DNA of 64,000 nucleotides from Candidatus Vicinibacter proximus (GCA_016713905.1 JADJOE010000003.1:806001-870000), one strand, 5' to 3'. Numbered from the stretch's first letter, positions 42,605-53,536 are shown. A program made the numbers and translations. Notes: generated by a model from the sequence alone, not told the origin.

Positions 42605-45235
42605 GTGGCAGAACAAAATTTACTTTTCGAGGTAAAGACATTGACTCCTTTAATGGAGCAATATTATTCTATGAAGGCTAAGCACCCGGATGCTTTGCTG
42701 CTTTATCGTGTGGGAGACTTTTACGAAACATTTGGTTCTGACGCTGAAAAAGCGGCCCAAATACTTGGAATAGTTTTAACCAAACGCAACAATGGAGGAG
42801 TCGATATCGAACTTGCCGGATTTCCATACCATTCACTCGATGCTTATTTGCCTAAATTAGTCAGAGCCGGATTAAGAGTAGCAATTTGCGAGCAATTGGA
42901 AAAACCTTCAAAGGGTAAAAAAATAGTGGATAGAGGAATAACGGATGTTATAACCCCAGGAGTGACGTTGGATCAAAAAATATTGGATCAGAAAAGAAAT
43001 AATTTTTTGGCAGCCGTATATTTTGGGGAATCTAAACCTTGTGGAGTTTCATTTGCAGATATTTCAACAGGTGAATTTTATACAGCAGAAGGTGATCAAG
43101 AATATTTAAATAAATTACTTCAAAACTTTCAACCATCAGAAGTACTACTACCTAAATCGAAGAAGAATATTTTTGATCAGTTATTTACCGATCATTATTA
43201 TACCTATGCACTGGAAGATTGGGTATTCAGTCAAGAATATGCCTATAAAAAATTGTTGCATCATTTTGAAGTTAACAATCTGAAAGGATTCGGTGTCGAG
43301 AATTTAATATCCGGTCAAATCACCGCTGGAGCGATATTGTATTACTTAGAAAACACTGAAAACAAAAATCCAAAGCATCTTTCCCATTTGAGTAGATTAA
43401 ATAATGAGGACCACGTTTGGATGGATAGGTTTACAGTTAGGAATTTAGAATTACTTGATCCCATACATCCGGAAGGAAAATCCTTGCTGAACATACTTGA
43501 CGAAACATACACTCCAATGGGTTCGCGTCAATTACGCAAATGGTTAAGTATGCCACTTTTAGAAATTGGAGAAATTTTATCCCGACAGATGGCAGTTGAA
43601 CATTTGATATCTCAGGATGAATTTGCAGATTTGCTTAAACAAAATCTAAAATTATTTGGAGATCTTGAACGACTGGTTTCCAAAATTCCCTTAAAGAGAA
43701 TAAATCCAAGAGAATTAAAATTTATTCAAGGTACTTTGTCAAAAGTGTACAAAATAAAATTAGCACTTAAAGATTTTTCTAATGGTTTATTAAGTAAAAT
43801 TGAACAAGCCTTAGACCCTATTCAAGAGTTGTATGAAACCATTGACAGTCAAATTTTTGATGACGCTCCCCATACTGTAAATAAAGGAGGAATCATCAAA
43901 GATGGATTTAATTCTGAATTGGACGATTTACGTTATGTGTTAAAAAACAGTAAAGATTTGCTTCTGGATATTCAAAAGCAAGAGTCAATTAACACCGGAA
44001 TAAATAATTTAAAAATAGGTTATAATTCGGTTTTTGGTTATTTTCTGGAAGTGACCAATAAGTATAAGAATATGGGAATGGTCCCGGAACATTGGATCAG
44101 AAAACAGACCATGTCTACAGGGGAGCGTTACGTTACGGATGAACTTAAAAAATTAGAATCAAAAATTCTTGGCGCTGAAGAACGTATTTTACTTTTGGAA
44201 GAAGAGTTATTCTCTCAATTGGTATTACACCTTCAACAATTCGTTTTGCCACTACAAAAGAATGCTCATTCTATTGCAGAATTGGATTGTTTATTAAGTT
44301 TTGCAGAGGTTTCTAAAAAATATAATTACACAAAGCCTGATGTAAATGATTCCTTTAGGTTAGAAATTATAGCGGGCCGACACCCTGTAATTGAAAGGCA
44401 AATGAATCCTGGAGAAGCTTTCATTCCAAATGATGTTTGGATTGATCCGGATGAACAACAGGTACTTATCATAACAGGACCTAACATGTCGGGAAAATCT
44501 GCCATTCTGAGACAGACTGCCATCATTGCACTTATGGCCCAAATTGGTTGTTTTGTTCCTGCCCAATCAGCCAAAATAGGCATTATTGATCGCATATATA
44601 CAAGAGTAGGTGCCAGTGATAATATTTCTTCCGGAGAATCTACTTTTATGGTTGAAATGAATGAAACCGCTTCAATTCTAAATAATTTATCTGCAAGATC
44701 TTTAATCCTATTGGATGAAATAGGAAGAGGAACAAGTACATATGATGGAATTTCTATAGCATGGTCGATTGTAGAATATCTGCATAGTAATGTACATAGG
44801 TCAAAAACTTTATTTGCTACCCATTATCATGAACTAAACGAGCTTACTAATGAGCTGCCTAGAGTAAAAAATTATCATGTTGCAACGCAGGAATTTGACA
44901 AAAAAGTCATTTTTTTGAGAAAATTAGTTCCTGGAGGATCTGAGCATTCGTTTGGAATTCATGTTGCTAAAATGGCAGGCATGCCAGAAGAGATAATTTC
45001 CAGATCAGAAGAGATCTTAACTAGTCTGGAATCCCAGCGCGGGTCAAAAAAAACTATGGATTCTTCAAATGATTTTGAAATAACCAACAATAGGCAACTA
45101 AGTATTTTACAAATTGGTTTTAATGAAGAAAAGGATATCTTAACCGAACTAAAAAAACTAGACGTATCTGCGATGTCACCAGTAGAATGTCTGTTAAAAT
45201 TAATGGATTGGAACAAAAAAATAAACAATATCTAA
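42605..45235 (+). CDS. mutS: DNA mismatch repair protein MutS
   Basis: MutS recognises mispaired bases and starts methyl-independent mismatch repair. The 876-residue protein has the mismatch-reading Phe-x-Glu in DFYETFG near 40, connector and lever domains, and the C-terminal ATPase: Walker A GPNMSGKSAILRQTA, STFMVEMNETASIL, Walker B LILLDEIGRGTSTYDG and the helix-turn-helix end. The start is GTG 42605. It overlaps the convergent barrel gene by 4 nt. Confidence 0.95.
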   Translation: MAEQNLLFEVKTLTPLMEQYYSMKAKHPDALLLYRVGDFYETFGSDAEKAAQILGIVLTKRNNGGVDIELAGFPYHSLDAYLPKLVRAGLRVAICEQLEKPSKGKKIVDRGITDVITPGVTLDQKILDQKRNNFLAAVYFGESKPCGVSFADISTGEFYTAEGDQEYLNKLLQNFQPSEVLLPKSKKNIFDQLFTDHYYTYALEDWVFSQEYAYKKLLHHFEVNNLKGFGVENLISGQITAGAILYYLENTENKNPKHLSHLSRLNNEDHVWMDRFTVRNLELLDPIHPEGKSLLNILDETYTPMGSRQLRKWLSMPLLEIGEILSRQMAVEHLISQDEFADLLKQNLKLFGDLERLVSKIPLKRINPRELKFIQGTLSKVYKIKLALKDFSNGLLSKIEQALDPIQELYETIDSQIFDDAPHTVNKGGIIKDGFNSELDDLRYVLKNSKDLLLDIQKQESINTGINNLKIGYNSVFGYFLEVTNKYKNMGMVPEHWIRKQTMSTGERYVTDELKKLESKILGAEERILLLEEELFSQLVLHLQQFVLPLQKNAHSIAELDCLLSFAEVSKKYNYTKPDVNDSFRLEIIAGRHPVIERQMNPGEAFIPNDVWIDPDEQQVLIITGPNMSGKSAILRQTAIIALMAQIGCFVPAQSAKIGIIDRIYTRVGASDNISSGESTFMVEMNETASILNNLSARSLILLDEIGRGTSTYDGISIAWSIVEYLHSNVHRSKTLFATHYHELNELTNELPRVKNYHVATQEFDKKVIFLRKLVPGGSEHSFGIHVAKMAGMPEEIISRSEEILTSLESQRGSKKTMDSSNDFEITNNRQLSILQIGFNEEKDILTELKKLDVSAMSPVECLLKLMDWNKKINNI

Positions 45236-46317
45236 ATTCTTAGCCTCAAACCAAATTGCCACGCGGTAAAACAATCCCGAGCATCTTTGCCTAGCAAATT
45301 TGTAAAGTCTTGTTGAAGTACAAATCCATACTTTTTATATCCAACCAAGTACTCTATACCAAATGATATTGGATGTACTCCAATATGATTCCTATAAATA
45401 AGCTGACTTTTATTTACTACTGAATTATCAAAATTAAAGACCTGTTTGGAAAGCATCAAAAGTTTCATATAACTGTTTACATTCAACCATAATTTATTAA
45501 TTCTGACATCTAAGCCAAAAGGTATTTTTAAATAAGACCCTGAAATTTTTATTTTATCAATACCCATACCAGTAACATCTAAAAACATAGGATTTTTGCC
45601 TGCCTCATTAAGCGACAATCTGGCTAAATTAGTTGTCTGTGTCATTGAAAAATAATTAAATAGAAAACCATAGGATAATCCTATTTTACTATTTGTGGAA
45701 CCAATTCTTGTCCTAATCATTAAACCAATGTCTTGAGGAATGCGCACACTATGCCAAAGATTAGTGTTTGGATTCAATCCAATATTACTTTTCCCTCCCT
45801 TTAAAAATGAGCTACCTATTCCTAAAATAATATTCCAACTCGATCTTTTTGAGTCGGACCCGGATAGAATTTTGGTTGCTGTCATTACAGGATTAAATTT
45901 TTTCTTATTATCGAATTCAAAAGCAGGATCTTCCTTTTTACTGTTATCTTCCGGAAGTTCGGAAATGATTTCATTAATTGTTTGGTTTTGCACTGAAGAA
46001 TCAACAAAAACAGCTTCTTTATTGGCAAGATAAATGGAATCTAAAATGGGTAAAGCCTCATTGTAAATGTATGCACTAAAATAATTAATTTGATCACTCA
46101 ACCTGCTCATTGCAACTTGATATTCCACATTGTTTATTTTCTTTTGCTCGAACTGATCTTCAAAAAAAGAAATGCTGTCTGCAAATAGCTTAATCTCTTT
46201 ACTGTAAATTCTAATTTGATCCACCGAAGACTGGGCTTTAATAGAAAATAACAAAAGCAATTGCGCCAAAACAAGAACTACCGTAAATTTTATAGTTTTA
46301 GAAATCATCATACCCAA
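45232..46317 (-). CDS. Putative outer-membrane protein with coiled-coil N-terminus
   Basis: The 361-residue protein begins with a signal peptide (FTVVLVLAQLLLLFSIKAQ), followed by a helical, charged region (about 28-110) and then, from about 165, a glycine-rich strand pattern (ILGIGSSFLKGGKSNIGL, IRTRIGSTNSKIGLSYG, FGLRLRI at the end) typical of small outer-membrane barrels. The terminal aromatic/hydrophobic strand supports insertion by the Bam machinery. Function unknown. Confidence 0.65.
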   Translation of the reverse strand: MGMMISKTIKFTVVLVLAQLLLLFSIKAQSSVDQIRIYSKEIKLFADSISFFEDQFEQKKINNVEYQVAMSRLSDQINYFSAYIYNEALPILDSIYLANKEAVFVDSSVQNQTINEIISELPEDNSKKEDPAFEFDNKKKFNPVMTATKILSGSDSKRSSWNIILGIGSSFLKGGKSNIGLNPNTNLWHSVRIPQDIGLMIRTRIGSTNSKIGLSYGFLFNYFSMTQTTNLARLSLNEAGKNPMFLDVTGMGIDKIKISGSYLKIPFGLDVRINKLWLNVNSYMKLLMLSKQVFNFDNSVVNKSQLIYRNHIGVHPISFGIEYLVGYKKYGFVLQQDFTNLLGKDARDCFTAWQFGLRLRI

Positions 46318-46454
46318 AGATATGTATTTAATCTATCGAAATTCAAAATTAAGCTTTTTTACATCCTGGGAAAAGGGTTAAGGATAGTAGTGCCGGATGG
46401 TCAGAAAACAAAAAGGATAATTAAAAACTTATATAATAATATATAATATATGTT

Positions 46455-46462
46455 TAGATTTG
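46455..46462 (+). promoter_or_regulatory. Promoter -7 box of thyA
   Basis: TAGATTTG is an exact TAnnTTTG match 19 nt before the ATG at 46482. Confidence 0.5.
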
Positions 46463-46481
46463 CAAAAAATCCGCAATCCAT

Positions 46482-47276
46482 ATGGAAGCCTACCACAATT
46501 TACTCCGTAAAGTATTAAACGAAGGAGTATTAAGGTCAGACCGCACTGGAGTAGGTACTAAAAGTATTTTTGGATATCAGATGAGGTTTGATTTGACTGA
46601 GGGTTTCCCACTGGTCACTACTAAAAAGTTGCATTTAAAATCAATTATTTATGAGTTGCTTTGGTTTTTAAAGGGGGATACCAACATAGCTTATCTTAAT
46701 AGAAATAATGTGTCTATATGGGATGAATGGGCGGATTCAAACGGTGATCTTGGGCCAGTATATGGGAAACAATGGAGGGCATGGGAAAAAGCAGATGGTT
46801 CTACCATCGATCAGGTTGAACAACTGGTCAGCCAGATTAAGAAAGACCCGAATTCCCGCAGGTTAATAATTTCTGCCTGGAATGTTGGTGAACTGTCAAA
46901 AATGGCCTTAAGTCCATGTCATTGTCTTTTTCAGTTTTACGTAGCAGAGGGAAAATTATCTTGCCAATTGTATCAAAGAAGCGCTGATGTTTTTTTAGGA
47001 GTTCCTTTTAACATTGCTTCCTATGCCTTGTTAACTATGATGATAGCTCAGGTTTGCAATCTGGAGGTAGGGGAGTTTGTCCATACTTTTGGGGATGTCC
47101 ATTTGTATACAAATCATTTTGAACAAGCAAAGGAGCAACTCACTAGAATCCCACACAAATTGCCAAATATTATATTAAATAAAAATATTAATAATATATT
47201 AGAATTTGATTTTGAAGATTTTACGCTTGAAAATTATCAATATTATCCGGCAATTAAAGCCCCAATAGCCATATAA
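46482..47276 (+). CDS. thyA: Thymidylate synthase ThyA
   Basis: ThyA methylates dUMP to dTMP using methylene-tetrahydrofolate. The 264-residue length equals the E. coli enzyme. Motifs present are RTGVGTKSIFGYQMRFDL, ELLWFLKGDTN, RRLIISAWNV, the nucleophile Cys in LSPCHCLFQFYV, CQLYQRSADVFLGVPFNIASY and the final LENYQYYPAIKAPIAI. folA is not adjacent. Starts at ATG 46482. Confidence 0.97.
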   Translation: MEAYHNLLRKVLNEGVLRSDRTGVGTKSIFGYQMRFDLTEGFPLVTTKKLHLKSIIYELLWFLKGDTNIAYLNRNNVSIWDEWADSNGDLGPVYGKQWRAWEKADGSTIDQVEQLVSQIKKDPNSRRLIISAWNVGELSKMALSPCHCLFQFYVAEGKLSCQLYQRSADVFLGVPFNIASYALLTMMIAQVCNLEVGEFVHTFGDVHLYTNHFEQAKEQLTRIPHKLPNIILNKNINNILEFDFEDFTLENYQYYPAIKAPIAI

Positions 47277-47366
47277 ATTTAACAGTGTTTTAACGATGCA
47301 AAAAGTAATAAGTGGAACTAAATTTAAATTTTTACAAAAATTTGATTCGAAACTAGGGGGTAATTT

Positions 47367-47396
47367 TTTGAATTTTGGTTTTTCGGATTACTTTTG
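47367..47396 (+). promoter_or_regulatory. Promoter of the act-cox operon
   Basis: TTTG at 47367-47370 and TACTTTTG at 47389-47396 are 18 nt apart, the best -33/-7 pair in the window. The first gene starts at ATG 47467, leaving a leader of about 65 nt. Confidence 0.7.
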
Positions 47397-47466
47397 CACC
47401 AAAGTAAGTGCGAATATTTAACTTTTAAGTTTTATAAATTTGTATTCATCTATTTTTCAATATCTT

Positions 47467-48873
47467 ATGAGCTGCAAAAAGGTTCTTAACGCATTCTTTA
47501 TCTTGTTCTTCACTGCTGCAGTTCTTCAAGCTGCACCAGATATTGAACTTGGTAAAACCTCCTTTAAAAACAATTGTGGTAGCTGTCACAATAAAAATAT
47601 GAAGGACAATCTCACCGGACCCGCTTTGGCAGGGGTGAGTGAACGGTGGGCTGCCTACCCGAAAACTGATCTCTACAAGTGGATCAGAAATTCTCAGGGA
47701 ATGATTGCCTCAGGTCATCCAAAAGCGGTTGAGCTTTGGAGTAAGTACAAGCCGGTAATTATGACCTCTTTTCCCAATCTGAGTGATGATGAAATAGAAA
47801 GTTTACTTCTCTATATTGATGGAGTTGCAGCAGGAACATATCCTCCTAAAACTGCAAATGCTTCCGGTACAGGCACAGGTACTGCTGCAACCGGGCCTGT
47901 ATCCAATGTTTGGTTGTATCTCATTTTCGCACTTTTGATAGTTTTATCCCTATTTCTCTGGAACTTAACCAGTGAATTGAATCACACGAAAAATGTCTCT
48001 TCGGTTGGCTCAGATTCAAAAAGAGTTACCCTTTGGGATCAACTTATCAGCAAATCTGTTATCACTTTTGTATTGTTTGGATTAATTCTTTTTGGTGGTT
48101 ATACTACCGTGAATAATGCAATATCACTTGGAAGACAGCAAAATTACGCTCCTAAACAACCAATAAAGTTCAGCCATCAAACCCATGCCGGCCTGCATAA
48201 AATTGATTGTAACTATTGTCATGACGGCGCCAGAAGAAGTAAGCATAGCGTAATTCCTCCCGCAAGTACTTGTATGAATTGTCACAAGGCCATTAAAAAA
48301 GGGTCTAAATATGGGACTGCCGAGATAACTAAGATATATGCATCCATAGGCTTTGATCCAACCACCGACAAGTACATTGATAATTACTCTTCATTGAGCA
48401 ATGAGGAAATTGAAAAGATTTACACAAAATGGATTGGTGATGAATACAAAAAGGATAATAAAACAGGTTCTTTAGGCCCAGATGCCATACAGGAAGTCCA
48501 AAAACAATGGTCTGATATAAAAGAATCCTTAACTCATGAAGCAAAACCTAATGTTTCAGGTCCAATTGAATGGATAAGGATCCATAATCTTCCAGATCAT
48601 GTTTACTTTAACCATTCTCAACACGTTTCAATTGGCAAAATTGAGTGTCAGAAATGTCATGGGAAAGTTGAAGAAATGGAATTGTTGCGTCAATATTCTC
48701 CATTATCTATGGGATGGTGCATTAATTGCCATAGACAAACAGATGTAAAGTTTCAGGATAATGCCTACTATAATAGCTATAAAGCTTACCATGATGAAAT
48801 TAAAAGTGGAAGCAGGTCATCCGTAAAAGTTTCCGATATCGGAGGTTTAGAATGTCAAAAATGTCATTATTGA
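47467..48873 (+). CDS. actA: Alternative complex III subunit ActA, hexahaem cytochrome c
   Basis: ActA carries electrons on the periplasmic face of alternative complex III. The 468-residue protein has an N-terminal signal, a monohaem domain with CGSCH at 37-41, two membrane segments (about 148-165 and 196-213) and a multihaem domain with CNYCH 248-252, CMNCH 269-273, CQKCH 394-398, CINCH 418-422 and CQKCH 463-467. Six CxxCH motifs exceed the five usually described for ActA, because of the extra N-terminal monohaem unit. I use ATG 47467; a TTG at 47440 would spoil the signal peptide. Confidence 0.9.
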   Translation: MSCKKVLNAFFILFFTAAVLQAAPDIELGKTSFKNNCGSCHNKNMKDNLTGPALAGVSERWAAYPKTDLYKWIRNSQGMIASGHPKAVELWSKYKPVIMTSFPNLSDDEIESLLLYIDGVAAGTYPPKTANASGTGTGTAATGPVSNVWLYLIFALLIVLSLFLWNLTSELNHTKNVSSVGSDSKRVTLWDQLISKSVITFVLFGLILFGGYTTVNNAISLGRQQNYAPKQPIKFSHQTHAGLHKIDCNYCHDGARRSKHSVIPPASTCMNCHKAIKKGSKYGTAEITKIYASIGFDPTTDKYIDNYSSLSNEEIEKIYTKWIGDEYKKDNKTGSLGPDAIQEVQKQWSDIKESLTHEAKPNVSGPIEWIRIHNLPDHVYFNHSQHVSIGKIECQKCHGKVEEMELLRQYSPLSMGWCINCHRQTDVKFQDNAYYNSYKAYHDEIKSGSRSSVKVSDIGGLECQKCHY

Positions 48874-48889
48874 TTTTAATGTAAGATAA

Positions 48890-51800
48890 ATGAAGAACCA
48901 CAATCAAATCACCTGGGTAAGTGACAAGGATCTTATAAATGATCCAGTGTTTTTGGCCGAAACTGAATCAGAAGTAAATCAAGTGGCCATTGATACACTT
49001 TTGGAGGATGAAAGGACTCCTGAACTTACTGCAAACAGAAGGGATTTTCTGAAATTATTAGGATTCGGAATTAGTGCAGCCACTATGGCTTCCTGCGAAA
49101 TCCCAGTAAAAAGAGCCATTCCTTATGTGATTGCTCCCGATGAAATTGTTCCAGGAATAGCAAATTATTATGCCTCGTCTTTTGTAAATGGCGGAGATTA
49201 TTGTTCGATTTTGGTTAAAACCAGAGAAGGAAGACCAATCAAAATTGAAGGAAATGCTTTATCCTCTATTACAAAAGGAGGAACATCAGCCCGTGTTCAG
49301 GCTTCTGTTCTTTCCTTATATGACATAAACAGGTTACAGTTTCCTGCTGGTTTTGATGGGACTACACTTAAAGAACTAAGTTGGCAAGATATAGACAAAG
49401 AAATAATTGGTAAACTTAATCCCGCTTCTAAAATAAGAATTTTAAGCGGGACAATCATGAGCCCATCAGCAAAACGTGCTGTTCAAGATTTCTGTGCTAA
49501 ATTTCCGGCTTCCAAACATATTTCTTATGACCCTATTTCAAGTGCTGCACTCTTGCAGGCTACACAGGATTGTTTTGGTGAAAGGGTGGTGCCAGAATAT
49601 CGATTTGATCTTGCCGAAACAATTGTAAGTTTCAATGCTGATTTTTTAGGTACCTGGATCTCACCAATTGAATATGCAGCCCAATATGTTACGAGAAGGA
49701 CAATCAATCCTGAAAATCCTAGCATGTCAAAGCATTTTCAGGTTGAATCTCAAATGTCCCTAAGTGGCTCTAATGCCGATAACAGAATTTTAGTAAAACC
49801 ATCTGAATTAGGTGCTGCAATTGCATTTTTATACAATGAAATTGCCTCAAAAACTGGTGGAACCGCCACAAGCGGACCTGCCTTAAATGAAAAAGCTAAA
49901 AAAGCCTTATCGATAGCCGCAGATGCGCTTTTGTCTAATAAAGGTAAATCATTGGTGGTCTCGGCTTCTAATAACGTTGCCGAACAAACTCTGATTCACG
50001 CAATTAATCAATTGTTAGGAAATATAGGATTAACGGTCAATTTTTCCAATGCATCTTATCAACGACAAGGCAATGATTTGCAACTTAGTGAGTTGATTAA
50101 CGAAATGAATGCAGGTTCGGTAGATGCATTATTTGTTTGGAATTCCAATCCTTGCTATGATCTCCCAATGGCAGATCGATTTAAGAGTGGTATGGAAAAA
50201 GTTGCCTTAAAAGTTAGTTTCAATTCTCTTTTAGATGAAACTACCTCGCTTTGTAATTATATAGCCCCTGATCATCATTTTCTAGAGTCATGGGGTGATG
50301 TAGAGCCAAAAAGAGGACATTATTCTTTAATGCAACCTGCCATAAATCCCATCTTTAATACACGTCAAGCAGCACATTCGTTATTGGTTTGGGCATCAAG
50401 TTCAAATTTATCTACGACCTCTGAACAACCCTATTATGATTTTGTAAAATCCACTTGGCAAACCCAAATTTTTCCTAAAAGTGGTTTTTCAACATTTCAA
50501 TCTTTTTGGGATAAGTGCCTTCATGATGGGGTTTTTGAATTAAAAACTTCAAGTTCTATTGCACCTAATTTTGCTGGCAATGCAGTTGTCGCAATAGGTA
50601 TGGTATCCAATCCTTCTTCAAATCCACTTGAAATTTCCTTTGTTGAAAATGTTGGCGTTGGGGCTGGTCAATATGCAAATAATCCATGGTTGCAAGAATT
50701 AGCTGATCCTATTACCAGGTGTTCCTGGGGTAATTATGTTGCTGTGCCAGTTAGTTTTGATGGGGATAGAAATTTTGTGACATTCAACGATTTTAAAGAA
50801 AATGGAGAACTAGCTGATTTAACATTTGGCTCTTCAGTTTTAACAGTGGGTGTTATTAAGCAATTTGGACAAATGTCAGGAACACTATCCATTCCATTAG
50901 GTTATGGTAGAAAAAGTGCAGGAGTATGTGGTACCGGTGTAGGAACTGATGTTTTTCCTTACCTTCAAACTGATTCCAAAGGCTATTTCCAATATTATAA
51001 TGTTGATGTAAACTTAGGAAAAAGTAAAGGAGACATTGAGCAAAATTTCGCTTGTGTTCAACATCACCATACACTTGGTGTTACTGCTATTGAAAAGAGT
51101 TCAGGCAATAAAATAAACGCAGATGAAGCTGCCCTGGTTGACGATGCTTTCAAAGGATTGACTAAAGGGTATCAAGGGTCTCTTACAAAGAGATCTATTA
51201 TCAGGCAAAGCAATTTCAAAGACTTAAAAGAGAATATTGCTAAATTAGAAGAAGAAAGAAAGGATCATCAAAATCTAAATTCTAAAACACTTTACCCCGG
51301 TCATGACTATTTGTATAATAGCGGACATCATTGGGGAATGCATATTGATCTAAATGCATGTATTGGTTGTGGATCCTGCGCAGTTGCATGCATGGCAGAA
51401 AACAACGTTCCCGTCGTGGGAAAACGCGAAGTTTCAAGGCATCATGAGATGACTTGGTTGCGAATAGATCGATATTACTATGGTGATGTAGAGAATCCAA
51501 ATGTGGTATATCAACCAATGATGTGTCAACATTGCAATAATGCACCATGTGAGAATGTATGTCCTGTGAATGCCACTAATCATTCGTCTGACGGATTAAA
51601 TCAAATGGCTTATAACCGTTGCGTAGGAACCAGATATTGTGCAAACAATTGTCCTTACAAGGTTAGGAGGTTTAATTGGTTTGATTTTACCGCTGCAGAT
51701 TTGTTCCCTTTAAATCAACACAGTATCGCAGGAGAAGGAAAGAAACCTTACTACGCGGAAAATTTAGTTAGAATGGTATTGAATCCTGATGTGACAGTCA

Positions 51801-52093
51801 GATCAAGAGGAGTCATTGAAAAATGCTCATTTTGCATCCAACGAATCCAGGAAGGAAAACTCAATGCGAAGAAAGAGGGAAGAACTTTGTTAGATAATGA
51901 TGTCAAAACTGCTTGTCAAACAGCTTGTCCTACCGGAGCTATTACATTTGGAGACATGAATAATCCTGAAGGAAAACTATCCAAAAAACTTGAAAATCCG
52001 CTTAATTATATTGTGTTAGAAGAGATCAACGTGAAATCTGTGGTAAACTATACCATGAAAGTGACTAACAGAGATGAAAATCTTGATGTTTAA
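48890..52093 (+). CDS. actB: Alternative complex III subunit ActB, molybdopterin-like plus Fe-S
   Basis: ActB is a fused molybdopterin-oxidoreductase-like and ferredoxin-like protein that carries the Fe-S clusters of the complex; family members lack the molybdenum cofactor. The 1067-residue protein has a twin-arginine-type signal (NRRDFLKLLGFG at 49-60, followed by a Cys at 69). From about residue 820 the Fe-S domain shows CIGCGSCAVAC, CQHCNNAPCENVC, CVGTRYCANNCP and CSFCIQR with CQTACP. It is 17 nt after actA. Confidence 0.93.
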   Translation: MKNHNQITWVSDKDLINDPVFLAETESEVNQVAIDTLLEDERTPELTANRRDFLKLLGFGISAATMASCEIPVKRAIPYVIAPDEIVPGIANYYASSFVNGGDYCSILVKTREGRPIKIEGNALSSITKGGTSARVQASVLSLYDINRLQFPAGFDGTTLKELSWQDIDKEIIGKLNPASKIRILSGTIMSPSAKRAVQDFCAKFPASKHISYDPISSAALLQATQDCFGERVVPEYRFDLAETIVSFNADFLGTWISPIEYAAQYVTRRTINPENPSMSKHFQVESQMSLSGSNADNRILVKPSELGAAIAFLYNEIASKTGGTATSGPALNEKAKKALSIAADALLSNKGKSLVVSASNNVAEQTLIHAINQLLGNIGLTVNFSNASYQRQGNDLQLSELINEMNAGSVDALFVWNSNPCYDLPMADRFKSGMEKVALKVSFNSLLDETTSLCNYIAPDHHFLESWGDVEPKRGHYSLMQPAINPIFNTRQAAHSLLVWASSSNLSTTSEQPYYDFVKSTWQTQIFPKSGFSTFQSFWDKCLHDGVFELKTSSSIAPNFAGNAVVAIGMVSNPSSNPLEISFVENVGVGAGQYANNPWLQELADPITRCSWGNYVAVPVSFDGDRNFVTFNDFKENGELADLTFGSSVLTVGVIKQFGQMSGTLSIPLGYGRKSAGVCGTGVGTDVFPYLQTDSKGYFQYYNVDVNLGKSKGDIEQNFACVQHHHTLGVTAIEKSSGNKINADEAALVDDAFKGLTKGYQGSLTKRSIIRQSNFKDLKENIAKLEEERKDHQNLNSKTLYPGHDYLYNSGHHWGMHIDLNACIGCGSCAVACMAENNVPVVGKREVSRHHEMTWLRIDRYYYGDVENPNVVYQPMMCQHCNNAPCENVCPVNATNHSSDGLNQMAYNRCVGTRYCANNCPYKVRRFNWFDFTAADLFPLNQHSIAGEGKKPYYAENLVRMVLNPDVTVRSRGVIEKCSFCIQRIQEGKLNAKKEGRTLLDNDVKTACQTACPTGAITFGDMNNPEGKLSKKLENPLNYIVLEEINVKSVVNYTMKVTNRDENLDV

Positions 52094-52111
52094 AAATTAA
52101 AATTAAGAAAA

Positions 52112-53536
52112 ATGGCAGGAGGATATATTGCGCCGGTAAGAAGACCCTTAGTCGAAGGGAACAAAACTTATCACCAGATAACGGAAGATCTATGTTCACC
52201 GACAGAACGAACCCCTAGCAAAGCTTGGGTTATTGCCTTTCTGATTTCGGTGACCGTTTTGGCGTATGGACTTTTTTGTATTGTTTGGACAATTTGGATG
52301 GGTACCGGGACCTGGAATCTAAACAGGACCATTGGATGGGGTTATGACATTACAAACTTCGTTTGGTGGATTGGTATTGGTCATGCTGGGACTTTGATTT
52401 CTGCCATATTAATGCTGTTTAGACAAAGATGGCGTACCGGTGTAAACCGTGCAGCTGAAGCGATGACGATCTTTGCAGTAATATGCGCGGCATTATTCCC
52501 AGTTATTCACGTAGGTAGAGTGTGGGTTGTGTTTTACTTTTTCCCTTATCCTAACACAAGAGGATCCTTATGGCCTAATTTTAACTCCCCTCTACTTTGG
52601 GACGTTTTTGCAATATCCACCTACTTCTCAGTTTCATTGTTGTTCTGGTATACCGGATTAGTTCCCGATTTCGCAACGGTCAGAAACAGAGCAACGGGAT
52701 TTCGTAAAAAAGTTTACAATTTCCTATCATTTGGATGGACAGGATCGGCAAAGCACTGGCAAAGATGGGAATCCTTATCTCTAGTATTGGCAGGACTTTC
52801 TACTCCTTTAGTGCTTTCTGTGCACACTATAGTAAGTTTTGACTTTGCTACTTCTGTTATTCCTGGATGGCATACAACTATTTTTCCGCCATATTTTGTT
52901 GCTGGAGCTATATTCTCTGGGTTTGCAATGGTTCAAACGCTTATGGTAATTACTAGGAAAATTTTAAAATTAGAGGAATATATTACCCTTGAGCATATAG
53001 AATCCATGAATAAGGTAATTCTCGTTACAGGAACCATTGTTGGAGTAGCCTATTTAACAGAGTTGTTTATTGCATGGTATTCTGGATATGTTTATGAGCA
53101 ATTTGCATTCTTCAACCGGGCAATGGGAGTATACTGGTGGTCTTATTTTGGAATGATGGCCTGCAATGTTATTTCCCCTCAGATATTTTGGGTCAAAAAA
53201 TTCAGACGTTCAATTTTTGTCACGTTCTTCATGTCCATATTTGTAAATATCGGTATGTGGTTTGAAAGATTTGTAATTATAGCAACCACATTGGCAAGAG
53301 ATTATCTGCCATCCTCATGGAGTTATTATACTCCTACGTGGGTAGAAATTGGCATATTCATAGGCACAATTGGTTTGTTTTTTACTTTTTATATGATTTT
53401 CACGAGAGTTGCACCGGTTGTGGCTATTGCTGAAGTAAAACATATTTTAAAAGTAGGTGGAGATCAATATATTGGGGATAAAGCGCACCATGGAACTTCA
53501 CATTCTTTGGAATCAACTAAACACCATGATCATTAA
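52112..53536 (+). CDS. actC: Alternative complex III subunit ActC, NrfD-like
   Basis: The 474-residue polytopic protein (about ten helices) belongs to the NrfD/PsrC family and forms the quinol-binding membrane core of the complex with ActF. Landmarks are WWIGIGHAGTLISAILML near 90 and ALFPVIHVGRVW near 130. It begins 19 nt after actB and ends in a His-rich tail (HHGTSHSLESTKHHDH). Confidence 0.93.
   Translation: MAGGYIAPVRRPLVEGNKTYHQITEDLCSPTERTPSKAWVIAFLISVTVLAYGLFCIVWTIWMGTGTWNLNRTIGWGYDITNFVWWIGIGHAGTLISAILMLFRQRWRTGVNRAAEAMTIFAVICAALFPVIHVGRVWVVFYFFPYPNTRGSLWPNFNSPLLWDVFAISTYFSVSLLFWYTGLVPDFATVRNRATGFRKKVYNFLSFGWTGSAKHWQRWESLSLVLAGLSTPLVLSVHTIVSFDFATSVIPGWHTTIFPPYFVAGAIFSGFAMVQTLMVITRKILKLEEYITLEHIESMNKVILVTGTIVGVAYLTELFIAWYSGYVYEQFAFFNRAMGVYWWSYFGMMACNVISPQIFWVKKFRRSIFVTFFMSIFVNIGMWFERFVIIATTLARDYLPSSWSYYTPTWVEIGIFIGTIGLFFTFYMIFTRVAPVVAIAEVKHILKVGGDQYIGDKAHHGTSHSLESTKHHDH

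Noticed and set aside
47440..47466. TTG start for actA
   Set aside because: It would place ten extra residues before a well-formed signal peptide that starts at ATG 47467.
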